Origin: Nemertoderma westbladi
Taxonomy: Eukaryota > Xenacoelomorpha > Nemertodermatida > Nemertodermatidae
DNA: 64,000 bases
Reading direction: 5' to 3'
Assembly (NCBI GenBank): GCA_032718475.1
Contig: JAUCBJ010006812.1
Location: 1-64,000, forward strand
Shown: positions 48,510 through 60,569 of the stretch, piece after piece
Numbering within the stretch: the first letter of the stretch is position 1
Layout of the letters: every line of letters starts with the position of its first letter
The notes under the pieces: generated by a model
Seen by the model: only the letters and a program-made list of their open reading frames with translations
What the model was told of the DNA's origin: nothing
Database searches by the model: none
Program-made: the position numbers and the translations under genes

Positions 48510-50335
48510 CCAGATGGGACATCTCATTCACCAGATGGGACATCTCATTCACCAGATGGGACATCGCATTCACCAGATGGGACATCCCATTCACCAGAGG
48601 AGACATCCCATTCACCAGATGGGACATCCCATTCACCTGATGGGACATCCCATTCACCAGATGGGACATCCCATTCACCAGATGGGACATCCCATTCACC
48701 AGATGGGACATCCCATTCACCAGATCGGACATTTCATTCACCAGATGGGACATCCCATTCACCAGATGGGACATCCCATTCACTAGATGGGACATCCCAT
48801 TCACCAGATCGGGCATCCCATTCACCAGATCGGGCATCCCATTCACCAGATGGGACATCCCATTCACCAGATCGGGCATTTCATTCACCAGATGGGACAT
48901 CCCATTCACCAGATGGGACATCCCATTCACCAGAGGAGACATCCCATTCACCATAGGAGACATCCCATTCACCAGATGGGACATCCCATTCACCTGATGG
49001 GACATCCCATTCACCAGATGGGACATCCCATTCACCAGATGGGACATCGCATTCACCAGATGGGACATCCCATTCACCAGAGGAGACATCCCATTCACCA
49101 GATGGGACATCGCATTCACCAGATGGGACATCCCATTCACCAGAGGAGACATCCCATTCACCAGATTAGACATCGCATTCACCAGATGGGACATCGCATT
49201 CACCAGATGGGACATCCCATTCACCAGAGGGGACATTCCATTCACCAGATGGGACATCCCATTCACCAGATGGGACATCCCATTAACCAGATGGGACATC
49301 CCATTAACCAGATGGGACATCCCATTCACCAGATGGGACATCGCATTCACCAGATGGGACATCCCATTCACCAGAGGAGACATCCCATTCACCAGATAGG
49401 ACATCCCATTTACCAGATGGGACATCTCATTCACCAGATGGGACATCCCATTCACCAGATGGGACATCCCATTCACCAGATGGGACATCCCATTCACCAG
49501 ATGGAACGTCCCATTCACCAGATGGGACATCCCATTCACCAGATGGGACATCCCATTCACCAGATGGGACATCCCATTCACCAGATGGGACATCCCATTC
49601 ACCAGATGGGACATCGCATTCACCAGATGGGACATCCTATTCACCAGATGGGACATCCCATTCACCAGATGGGACATCGCATTCACCCGATGGGACATCC
49701 CATTCACCAGAGGGGACATTCCATTCACCAGAGGAGACATCCCATTCACCAGATGGGACATCCCATTCACCTGATGGCACATCCCATTCACCAGATGGTA
49801 CATCCCATTAACCAGATGGGACATCCCATTTACCAGATGGGACATCGCATTCACCAGATGGGACATCCCATTCACCAGAGGAGACATCCCATTCACCAGA
49901 TGGGACATCCCATTCACCTGATGGGACATCCCATTCACCAGATGGGACATCCCATTCACTAGATGGGACATCCCATTCACCAGATGGGACATCCCATTCA
50001 CCAGATGGGACATCCCATTCACCAGAGGGGACATCCCATTCACAAGGTGGGACATCCCATTCACCAGATCGGGCATCCCATTCACCAGGTGGGACATCCC
50101 ATTTACCAGATGGGACATCCCATTCACCAGAGGGGACATCCCATTCACCAGATGGGACATCCCATTCACCAGATGGGACATCCCATTCACCAGATGGGAC
50201 ATCCCATTCACCAGATGGGACATCTCATTCACCAGATCGGACATCCCATTCACAAGGTGGGACATCCCATTCACCAGATCGGGCATCCCATTCACCAGGT
50301 GGGACATCCCATTTACCAGATGGGACATCTCATAT
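47770..50335. repeat. 21-bp minisatellite starting in the KXD1 last exon (~122 copies)
   Basis: Unit CCAGATGGGACATCCCATTC plus A. The first ~35 units are read in frame as TSHSPDG. A CATTAACC variant makes the stop at 48507-48509, and the array continues ~1.8 kb beyond it with further in-frame stops (for example at 48955 and 49275), so the distal part looks non-coding. A variant ATTAAA polyadenylation signal lies just after the array at 50348. Confidence 0.95.
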
Positions 50336-50347
50336 ACTAGATTAATG

Positions 50348-50353
50348 ATTAAA
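50348..50353 (+). promoter_or_regulatory. Possible KXD1 polyadenylation signal ATTAAA
   Basis: The first plausible plus-strand signal after the array. If used, the 3' UTR would consist largely of minisatellite. Confidence 0.25.
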
Positions 50354-50683
50354 CATTCCATCGGATTCTAAAACATTGATTTTTTTTAGTATTTATTAAT
50401 TATATTGTTCATTTGAATATTACTTACTATTAGATTACGTGATTTATTATATATTGTTTAATTTTCTTACTTATTATTATTGGCCTGTGTAATTCTCTTT
50501 GTTATGTTTACTTTATATCATAATTTAAGGAAGCTGAGTAATATACGATAATCAATGATTCCAGGAACTAAAATTAAAAAAAAATCTAAAATTTCCGGGA
50601 ACACATTAAGTGAACATTACAATTTGCATTACCAGAAAAAATAGACTTTATTCAAGGATCTTGGTGGGTATTGTGTGTAAATG

Positions 50684-52150
50684 AGAAAGCACGACGAGCA
50701 CATAATGTAGTGGCAACCTCCACAGAAACCACGACGAGCACATAATGTAGTGGCAACCTCCACAGAAACCACGACGAGCACATAATGTAGTGGCAACCTC
50801 CACAGAAACCACGACGAGCACATAATGTAGTGGCAACCTCCACAGAAACCACGACGAGCACATAATGTAGTGGCAACCTCCACAGAAACCACGTCGTGCA
50901 CATAATGTAGTGGCAACCTCCACAGAAACCACGACGAGCACATAATGTAGTGGCAACCTCCACAGAAACCACGACGAGCACATAATGTAGTGGCAACCTC
51001 CACAGAAACCACGACGAGCACATAATGTAGTGGCAACCTCCACAGAAAGCACGACGAGCACATAATGTAGTGGCAACCTCCACAGAAACAACGACGAGCA
51101 CATAATGTAGTGGCAACCTCAACAGAAACCACGACGAGCACATAATGTAGTGGCAACCTCCACAGAAACCACGACGAGCACATAATGTAGTGGCAACCTC
51201 CACAGAAACCACGACGAGCACATAATGTAGTGGCAACCTCCACAGAAACCACGACGAGCACATAATGTAGTGGCAACCTCCACAGAAACCACGACGAGCA
51301 CATAATGTAGGGGCAACCTCCACAGAAACCACGACGAGCACATAATGTAGTGGCAACCTCCACAGAAACCACGACGAGCACATAATGTAGTGGCAACCTC
51401 AACAGAAACCACGACGAGCACATAATGTAGTGGCAACCTCCACCGAAACCACGACGAGCACATAATGTAGTGGCAACCTCCACAGAAACCACGACGAGCA
51501 CATAATGTAGTGGCAACCTCCACAGAAACCACGACGAGCACATAATGTAGTGGCAACCTCCACAGAAACCACGACGAGCACATAATGTAGGGGCAACCTC
51601 CACAGAAACCACGACGAGCACATAATGTAGTGGCAACCTCCACAGAAACCACGACGAGCACATAATGTAGTGGCAACCTCCACAGAAACCACGACGAGCA
51701 CATAATGTAGTGGCAACCTCCACAGAAACCACGACGAGCACATAATGTAGTGGCAACCTCCACAGAAACCACGACGAGCACATAATGTAGTGGCAACCTC
51801 CACAGAAACCACGACGAGCAGATAATGTAGTGGCAACCTCAACAGAAACCACGACGAGCACATAATGTAGTGGCAACCTCCACCGAAACCACGACGAGCA
51901 CATAATGTAGTGGCAACCTCCACAGAAACCACGACGAGCACATAATGTAGTGGCAACCTCCACAGAAACCACGACGGGAACATAACGTAGTGGCAACCTC
52001 AACAGAAACCACGACGAGCACATAATGTAGTGGCAACCTCCACCGAAACCACGACGAGCACATAATGTAGTGGCAACCTCCACAGAAACCACGACGAGCA
52101 CATAATGTAGGGGCAACCTCCACAGAAAGTACGACGAGCGCATAATGTAG
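50684..52150. repeat. 40-bp minisatellite (~36.7 copies)
   Basis: Unit CATAATGTAGTGGCAACCTC plus CACAGAAACCACGACGAGCA, very homogeneous. On the minus strand the unit has no stop in any frame, so long frames (up to 504 codons) cycle through it. A minus-strand AATAAA sits at 50646-50651 just beyond. No known protein similarity. Confidence 0.95.
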
Positions 52151-54569
52151 CATTTTTAGAGGGGCCATTTTCGAGCGAAAAGGCCCCAAAACCGGCACTT
52201 TTGGGACCTTTTTTGGTATAAAATGCTCGGTAGGATTGGATGCAGAAAATGAATTGAACATATTCACAAAATTTGACATCAATAAAATCAAAATTGTTTA
52301 AGAAATAGCCACTTTGGCAAAAAGGCCTCTTTGGCCTGTAAAGTTTAGAAACAAATTGGATTGGCCATTCCTAAACTCCCCAAACGATGTTTGATAGAAC
52401 TAAATTCAATTTTCATTATATTTTAGGCTGCGGAAACATCACAATGAAAAGTTATAATATATCATTCATGTTGGATATTGGGTAAGATATGCGACAGGGA
52501 TGGTATAAAGTGATTATAAGTTGGATGAAATTAATTGCATGTATTATTAGATAACATGAAATATTTATTATAAGATAACAGATAACATGAATGTCCAACA
52601 TGAAGATATGACGCAATAGCATGTTCGAGAATCAAGGTGTGAAAAAAGTTTGCAAACATTTATGGAGTAATCCACTACAATAATCGGCCTGCTGCATTGC
52701 AGCTGCACAATGAGATTGTTATGCCGACTCAACAATACATTTGTGCTACCATCATGCAATCTAAAATCGGTATGCTCTAAAAGCAGCTTTCATTAAGCAT
52801 GCTACATCAGTGACCTATCCCCCGTGACCTTCGCGAGTTTACCCAGGCCAGTGTTCTTTAAGAGGCGTACCAAGAAAATCATGGACTGTCTGTCCACCAT
52901 GCTTATTTTCTTGTATTTTCTTCCTTATTTTCTCGTACACAAAATTATTGTGCAAGGTGCACTGGCTGGTCCTCACGGTGAAAGCAATGGCCTGCAAAGC
53001 GCCTGCGGCTTTATTCACTTGTAAAGCTTAGGGGGACCAATGAAACACTTCCAATGCTATGTAGTGTCGGGTTGGAGATCAACTCCCTATCCCCCATAAC
53101 TTTCGGGAGATTATCCGCATCTCCAAGGACTGGTTCTACTAATAGCAGGTAGGGTTGATAGGTACTGGTAGGGGTACGTAGTGGTATCTACTGTAAATAA
53201 TCTGGCCTTGTCTTTCCCTGCAATTTGTAGCTATTTTTAACATTATTAGTAGGGGTTTCTTTTTGGGGGCTTTAGTATGTCTTCATATGATCTTACTATT
53301 GTTTATTGGTGCCGGGATTACCTATTAGCGCTGTAATTGCACCTGATTTTAGGGTCTTTGTTGTTATATTATACACGGGGCCGTATTCGTAGATATCACT
53401 AACCGCTGGCAGGTAGTCAAACTAAGATAGCACTGAATTTCACCTAAATTAGTGCGAAGTTTCTGCATTCTAGTCTGACTACTGTAGTTAGTGAGAACAA
53501 AGAATACGACCCTGGAATATAGAGTCTTTATTCAGGTACGTTTTCATTATTTAGCTACAAGCGTGTGAAAAAGCCTACCTTATCGTGGCTTTGGTTCTAC
53601 ATACACCATAATTATTCTGGTTACCTACTCATCATACACCATAATCTGAATTTCGTCGTAAAACTTACATTGTATTCCAGTACAGTACAGTATACTGTAC
53701 AAGTATTGAAGTACTGATAAAATATTGAGGGATGGGGGATCTTTTCTAAGTGACTGTTGCAACTATATCTTGATGGAAGGTTCGGTAAAGATAATTAACG
53801 AGCGAGCCAGTGATGTTGCGTTACGTATAATTAAATTTACAGAATCTTTCAGTTTCAATAAATAAAGTTACAATAATAATTTACCCAACCAACATGGCTT
53901 TTTAAAATTGCATGGAATCTACTTACAAACAGTGAAATTACATACCACAGTACCGAACTACTACCTACCCAATCGACTCTTAGCACAATCAAAGATCCCC
54001 CATCCGCGCAAACTTAACTAGAGTACTGAAGTACAGACGATTAGGCATCGTTTAAGAACAACGAAAAATGAAAGTGAATTCCAATATGAGCGTTATACAA
54101 AATGTACAGTATGTGTACCGGCTGACTGGTGTTTGGGTACTGTAGGGTTTTACTGCATCCCGATAACTCCTTTAAATTAAATCATGGATTAGTTTTAGTT
54201 TATAGTTGTTTTAAGGGCTCCTGAAATCCCTTTAGTATTTTTAAAGGGGCCCTGCTAATTAATATGGCATTTTGAAACCAGCTGATGGCGTTGCTAGGTA
54301 CCCGGTTTATAACCAATCAGGAAATAGTGATTCTAGTTTCAATTAAGGGCTCCTTTAGCTGACTGAGTTACGTACTGCAGTACAGTTCCGGTACTTCCTT
54401 ATGCAGGTAGGCCTACTCTTGAGGTCGTAAGCGTAACTACTGTCAAGGTCAACTGTAGCCTTCTTCATTCTTCTGTTCTTCCATTTGAATTCCTCTCAGT
54501 CAGTCAGTCTCAACCAACCAGTGACCAGCAACACGCAGACTCAAATAATCATACTACACAACTGACAAA
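52151..54569. other. Intergenic between the 40-bp array and DNPEP
   Basis: No gene recognised. 52151-52300 joins the 40-bp array to AT-rich DNA. The frame at 52824-53024 has no known features. A probable MITE lies at 53376-53514. The DNPEP promoter is presumably near 54400-54560, without a clear core motif. Confidence 0.4.
53376..53514. mobile_element. ~139-bp MITE-like inverted repeat
   Basis: The left CGGGGCCGTATTC and inverted right CAGGGTCGTATTC ends continue inward (CACTAAC, then GTAGTCAAACTA against GTAGTCAGACTA) for ~60 bp per arm with mismatches. Target duplication unclear. Confidence 0.55.
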
Positions 54570-57500
54570 ATGTCCAATCTTACATTGCCACTGAAGCTTG
54601 TCGATTTCGTTAATCGGTCGCCTTCGCCATATCACGTTGTTCATTCCTGTAAAACTCTCCTTAATAAAGGTAAGATAAGTGCAGAAGACGGGATGATCCG
54701 AGTCCTGGAGTCCAAAAAAAATTATTGACGCACCGGTACACGGTACACACGTAGGCCTACCGTATATGATCTGGTATCGGTACCGGTAGCGGTAGGTAGG
54801 TACCACGGTGGAGACTGATCAGCCTATATTGGCCATTTGTTTTCCAGAAATTTTTTTAACGATACCGTATCTTATGCTCTACCGTGTCAAAGGTTAAACT
54901 ACAAACACCACTTTTTATATGGAAAACATACAGCCTATTTTATTTGGCTGACTTGGGCTACTTAATGATTTGTTGATTGGCAGATTGGGGTGTTTCGTTT
55001 TGTAGGTACTCACTGGTTTGTTAGTTCTGTAGTTAGGTTAAGGTTTGTTGGTCAGGCACAAATCATATGAAGGCCGTAATTGAACCTGAACCCTAAAGTC
55101 TTGAGGCAGTGTGAGTGGCATCTACAACTCCTTCGACATAAAACATTTCGTCAATAATTCGTTTAGGTTTGGTACAAATTTTTTGATGAAGGCCTACCAG
55201 TCTAAACATTCTCGTGGACCTAACAAGTTACTAGAGTTGCAGCCCTAATACTAAGTCATGTGGCTCTAATCACTAATCCTAGAAGTTACTTATCGAATAT
55301 TTATTACAGTATTAACCTCGCTACGTTCGGTAAATATTTTAATTTGATAAATAATTTATTTTAATAAGTTATTTTTATAACGAACTGTTACATATTTTAT
55401 TCCAGCGGGTTTTAGGGAACTGAAAGAAGACGTGGCCTGGAAGATTGAACCCAAAGGCTTGTACTATATTACACGGAACAGTTCCACATTGATAGCTATA
55501 GCGGTTGGTGGCCAACATGAAGTAGGAGGTGGTAGGAACGGATTTAGTATAGTTGGAGCTCATACGGACAGCCCATGTCTTCGCGTAAGTTTCTACGTAA
55601 TGGCAACCTGACATACCGTTACCGTGTATGGTGGGAGTTAGTGTGGGACAATCCCTGCCTTACACGTAGCAGCTGAGATAGAGGAGACTTAGGGTTGCCC
55701 CCGGTGTTTCGTATTTCACACGTTCACTGATCACTTTTATCCATTCAATACATTTGTTTGGTCCCAAGCGAAAATTGAAAAGTTAACTTAGTTAGAAGTG
55801 ACTAGGAATGGATATGTTAAATATTAAGGCTCCGTTTTGGATAACTGCGTATCAAGAGAAAGCACAGTGAAAAATATTTTCTCGAAAGTTAACTGTAGGC
55901 TTAAATGGTAAGTTTAAATCTTAAAGGGTAAGTGTCCCAACTACATAAAACAAAAATTCAACAGAGTACGCGATATACAGAGATTATCGCCTGTCCCAGA
56001 AGGTGATATACGGTTATAAAACCTGAAGCAAATAAAAATATTTATTTTATAAAATTAAATTAAATTTATTTGCTGAAGTTTTTATAACCGTATATCACCT
56101 TCTGGGACAGGCGATAATCTGTTTATCATGTATATTCGAGCTTATTGCACTGATAAATTTTGTGAGCTACTTTTGTATCTTTCACGTTTTGGATAACGCA
56201 GACCCCACTGAAACAAACACATCTTTTGAAATCCCCCCCCAACCCCCTTCCCTCTCCAGTTGTCCGAACATTAAACAATATTGTAGAGAGAAGGGTTCAA
56301 TTTCATTTAATATTAAGTCAGAACAAGGAATTGTTACTTGTAGACCTAGATAACTAGTAATTATAATTGATGGGAATTGTTGCTCTTTTCGTGTTTTGAC
56401 TGTCTTTGATGTTTAGCAAGTGTTGCTGTCTGTGACCGGAAGCATCTGCAAATCTCTTTCTATTATTGGGTTTGCTGAAACTCATATTATGACGAATTTA
56501 GGCACTGCAGTAATAATACTGTACTGTAGTACAGCCAGTGTGTGAGCATTTTTTGTGATAAAACTCAAAATAAAAATTTTAATAAAAAAACTCAAAACTC
56601 AAAAAAAACATAAAAAGAAAAAAAGAATAAACCCATAAAAACTCTAATCAATATTCATTTAAAAGTATTAAGAAATTTACTTAAAAATATTTCATTTTAA
56701 TTTACTAGCTATGTTAAAATAAAAAAACTATAGCTATCATTAAATTTTTTATTTTATTTATGTTCTAGAATAGTATATAATACTTTTATATTGTTCTGCA
56801 ACTCCTCAATGTTGCCATTTTATCAATGATATATGATTTATAAATGTAGTGCTATACGGAACTCTAACCGAAAAGATGATGAAAAATTTTCAATAAACGG
56901 TCACACAGGCTACTACAGTATAGTGCGGACTTCAATATTAGCTACAAAGTGATTTTAATCAGTTGGGAATGGATATAAATTATTTCAACATTGGGAAGAA
57001 TGTGCAAAAAATAACGTCTAAAACACAACAATAAATATGTAAGTTCTAGAATTTTGTATTAGGAGTTTTAATATAGTAGTTACATTGTTACATATATTAG
57101 TTACATTGTTACATATAGTAGTTACATTGTTACATATAGTAGTTACATTGTTACATATAATAGTTACATTGTTACATATAGTAGTTACATTTTTACATAT
57201 AGTAGTTACATTGTTACATATAGTAGTTACATTGTTACATATAGTAGTTACATTGTTACATATAGTAGTTACATTGTTACATATAATAGTTACATTGTTA
57301 CATATAATAGTTACATTGTTACATATAGTAGTTACATTGTTACATATATTAGTTACATTGTTACTTATAGTAGTTACTTTGTTACATATAGTAGTTACAT
57401 TGTTACATATAATAGTTACATTGTTACATATAGTAGTTACATTGTTACATATAGTAGTTACATTGTTACATATAGTAGTTACATTGTTACATATAGTAGT

Positions 57501-60500
57501 TACATTGTTACATATAGTAGTTACATTGTTATATATAGTAGTTACATTGTTACATATAGTAGTTACATTGTTACATATAGTAGTTACATTGTTACATATA
57601 GTAGTTACATTGTTACATATAGTAGTTACATTGTTACATATAGTAGTTACATTGTTACATATAGTAGTTACATTGTTACATATAGTAGTTACATTGTTAC
57701 ATATAGTAGTTACATTGTTACATATAGTAGTTACATTGTTACATATAGTAGTTACATTGTTACATATAGTAGTTACATTGTTACATATAGTAGTTACATT
57801 GTTACATATAGTAGTTACATTGTTACATATAGTAGTTACATTGTTACATATAGTAGTTACATTGTTACATATAGTAGTTACATTGTTACATATAGTAGTT
57901 ACATTGTTACATATAGTAGTTACATTGTTACATATAGTAGTTACATTGTTACATATAGTAGTTACATTGTTACATATAGTAGTTACATTGTTACATATAG
58001 TAGTTACATTGTTACATATAGTAGTTACATTGTTACATATAGTAGTGACATTGTTACATATAGTAGTTACATTGTTACATATAGTAGTGACATTGTTACA
58101 TATAGTAGTTACATTGTTACATATAGTAGTTACATTGTTACATATAGTAGTTACATTGTTACATATAGTAGTTACATTGTTACATATAGTAGTTACATTG
58201 TTACATATAGTAGTTACATTGTTACATATAATAGTTACATTGTTACATATAGTAGTTACATTGTTACATATAGTAGTTACATTGTTACATATAGTAGTTA
58301 CATTGTTACATATAGTAGTTACATTGTTACATATAGTAGTTACATTGTTACTTATAGTAGTTACTTTGTTACATATAGTAGTTATATTTTTACATATAGT
58401 AGTTACATTGTCACATATAGTAGTTACATTGTTACATATAGTAGTTACATTGTTACATATAGTAGTTACATTGTTACATGTAGTAGTTACATTGTTACAT
58501 ATAGTAGTTACATTGTTACATATAGTAGTTACATTGTTACATATAGTAGTTACATTGTTACATATAGTAGTTACATTGTTACATATAGTAGTTACATTGT
58601 TACATATAGTAGTTACATTGTTACATATAGTAGTTACATTGTTACATATAGTAGTTACATTGTTACATATAGTAGTTACATTGTTACATATAGTAGTTAC
58701 ATTGTTACATATAGTAGTTACATTGTTACATATAGTAGTTACATTGTTACATATAGTAGTTACATTGTTACATATAGTAGTTACATTGTTACATATAGTA
58801 GTTACATTGTTACTTATAGTAGTTACTTTGTTACATATAGTAGTTACATTGTTACATATAGTAGTTACATTGTTACATATAGTAGTTACATTGTTACATA
58901 TAGTAGTTACATTGTTACATATAGTAGTTACATTGTTACATATAGTAGTTACATTGTTACATATAGTAGTTACATTGTTACATATAGTAGTTACATTGTT
59001 ACATATAGTAGTTACATTGTTACATATAGTAGTTACATTGTTACATATAGTAGTTACATTGTTACATATAGTAGTTACATTGTTACATATAGTAGTTACA
59101 TTGTTACATATAGTAGTTACATTGTTACATATAGTAGTTACATTGTTACATATAGTAGTTACATTGTTACATATAGTAGTTACATTGTTACATATAATAG
59201 TTACATTGTTACATATAGTAGTTACATTGTTACATATAGTAGTTACATTGTTACATATAGTAGTGACATTGTTACATATAGTAGTTACATTGTTACATAT
59301 AGTAGTTACATTGTTACATATAGTAGTTACATTGTTACATATAGTAGTTACATTGTTACATATAGTAGTTACATTGTTACATATAGTAGTTACATTGTTA
59401 CATATAGTAGTTACATTGTTACATATAGTAGTTACATTGTTACATATAGTAGTTACATTGTTACATATAGTAGTTACATTGTTACTTATAGTAGTTACTT
59501 TGTTACATATAGTAGTTACATTTTTACATATAGTAGTTACATTGTTACATATAGTAGTTACATTGTTACATATAGTAGTTACATTGTTACATATAGTAGT
59601 TACATTGTTACATATAGTAGTTACATTGTTACATATAGTAGTTACATTGAGAATACATGATAAACACTCTTACAGTACCAATTTTAGTTACATTTTGTGG
59701 GAATGCCTTTGGTCTCCGGTGCTCAAATTCACTATCAATGTATTTATAAAACAACGGAGAACCACCCTGGAAAAAACCGCATCTCTATAGCTCCGTTGTA
59801 CCAATCATTAGTAGATAACTTTTGGCCACTTTCAGAATAACGGGGGGGGGGGGGGGGGTGCCGCCTATACCCATCCCCCTTGGATACGTGCCTGTGTGTG
59901 TATGTGGCGGGTATTTAACAATCAGGCAATTAACTAAATCGAATAATAGCTGATCCTAAGGCATTTTAAAAATCCCGCCTTATTATATAAGTGAAAATAT
60001 TGAGCACCGGTGCACAAACCCCAAAAAGATATATATGAGTCCTGTAGAGGTCACCGATACCGAATATGGCAACAGCTAATGTATTTGAGCACCGGTGCTA
60101 AACTTATAGCCTCCGCACTAAGGGCCAGCCAAGCCAAAATAGCTCCGCACATATAGGTTGCACAGGTCATGTTAACCGGTGCACAATCCGCAGTAAGAAG
60201 TTGACAGGGAGTAAAACCTGCAGCAGTAAAGTTAAAACACGAATTGTGCACCAGTGCTCAATCCGCAGCTAAGTAGCGTGCTCTAATAATAATGCCGTCC
60301 ATCGCATATCTTCCGTAGTTGAAACCGATATCTAAGCGAGAGAGTCACGGATACATCCAGGTTGGTGTGCAGCTGTACGGAGGCGGTATATGGCACACGT
60401 GGTTCGATAGGAACCTAAAGGTTGCTGGCCGTGTCATCGTGAGGGACAACGGGAAACTGGTGCCCAGACTGGTGGATATCAATAGACCCATTCTCTGTAT

Positions 60501-60569
60501 CCCTAGCTGCTGTATCCATCTCTACCGGGAACAGAATGACAAGTTCAGCCCCAATCTGGAGACCAACCT
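54570..60569 (+). CDS. DNPEP: Aspartyl aminopeptidase, first three exons (gene continues past the window)
   Basis: M18-family zinc aminopeptidase, cytosolic, removing N-terminal Asp or Glu from peptides. Exons 54570-54669, 55406-55584 and 60319-60569 have matching phases 1, 0 and 2, with donors GTAAGA, GTAAGT and GTGAGT. The 176 residues seen match the human N-terminal third: [54 protein letters not shown] (H86 is a metal ligand), [50 protein letters not shown]. The remaining ~300 residues with the other metal ligands must lie to the right. The last 15 bases of exon 3 and the first 22 of intron 3 form the unit of the 37-bp minisatellite. Confidence 0.93.
54670..55405 (+). other. DNPEP intron 1
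   Basis: GTAAGATAAG donor and TTTTATTCCAG acceptor. No repeats recognised. Confidence 0.85.
55981..56120. mobile_element. 140-bp palindromic MITE in DNPEP intron 2
   Basis: Arms of ~55 bp starting AGATTATCGCCTGTCCCAGA and continuing GGTGATATACGGTTATAAAA are nearly perfect inverted copies around an AT-rich centre. No clear target duplication. Confidence 0.7.
57073..59649. repeat. 21-bp minisatellite in DNPEP intron 2 (~122 copies)
   Basis: Unit GTAGTTACATTGTTACATAT plus A, itself containing two GTTACAT words. A linked pair of variants (TTACTTATAGTAGTTACTTTG) recurs near 57360, 58350, 58810 and 59483, indicating block duplication. The 901-codon open frame through it (LHIVVTL repeats) is a by-product of a stop-free 21-bp unit. 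Confidence 0.95.

Larger units (their letters stand above)
55585..60318 (+). other. DNPEP intron 2
   Basis: 4.7-kb intron holding a palindromic MITE (55981-56120), the 21-bp minisatellite (57073-59649) and a poly(G) tract (~59841-59857). Near 60000-60270 the word GAGCACCGGTGC recurs several times. The acceptor is ATCTTCCGTAG. Confidence 0.85.

Noticed and set aside
47749-50361. Long frames of MGHPIHQ (plus) and MSHLVNG (minus) repeats, up to 866 codons
   Set aside because: Alternative frames of the 21-bp array; only the frame joined to KXD1 exon 3 has splice and homology support.
57085-59790. 901-codon hydrophobic open frame (LHIVVTL repeats)
   Set aside because: Lies inside DNPEP intron 2. 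A stop-free 21-bp unit gives an endless frame automatically.
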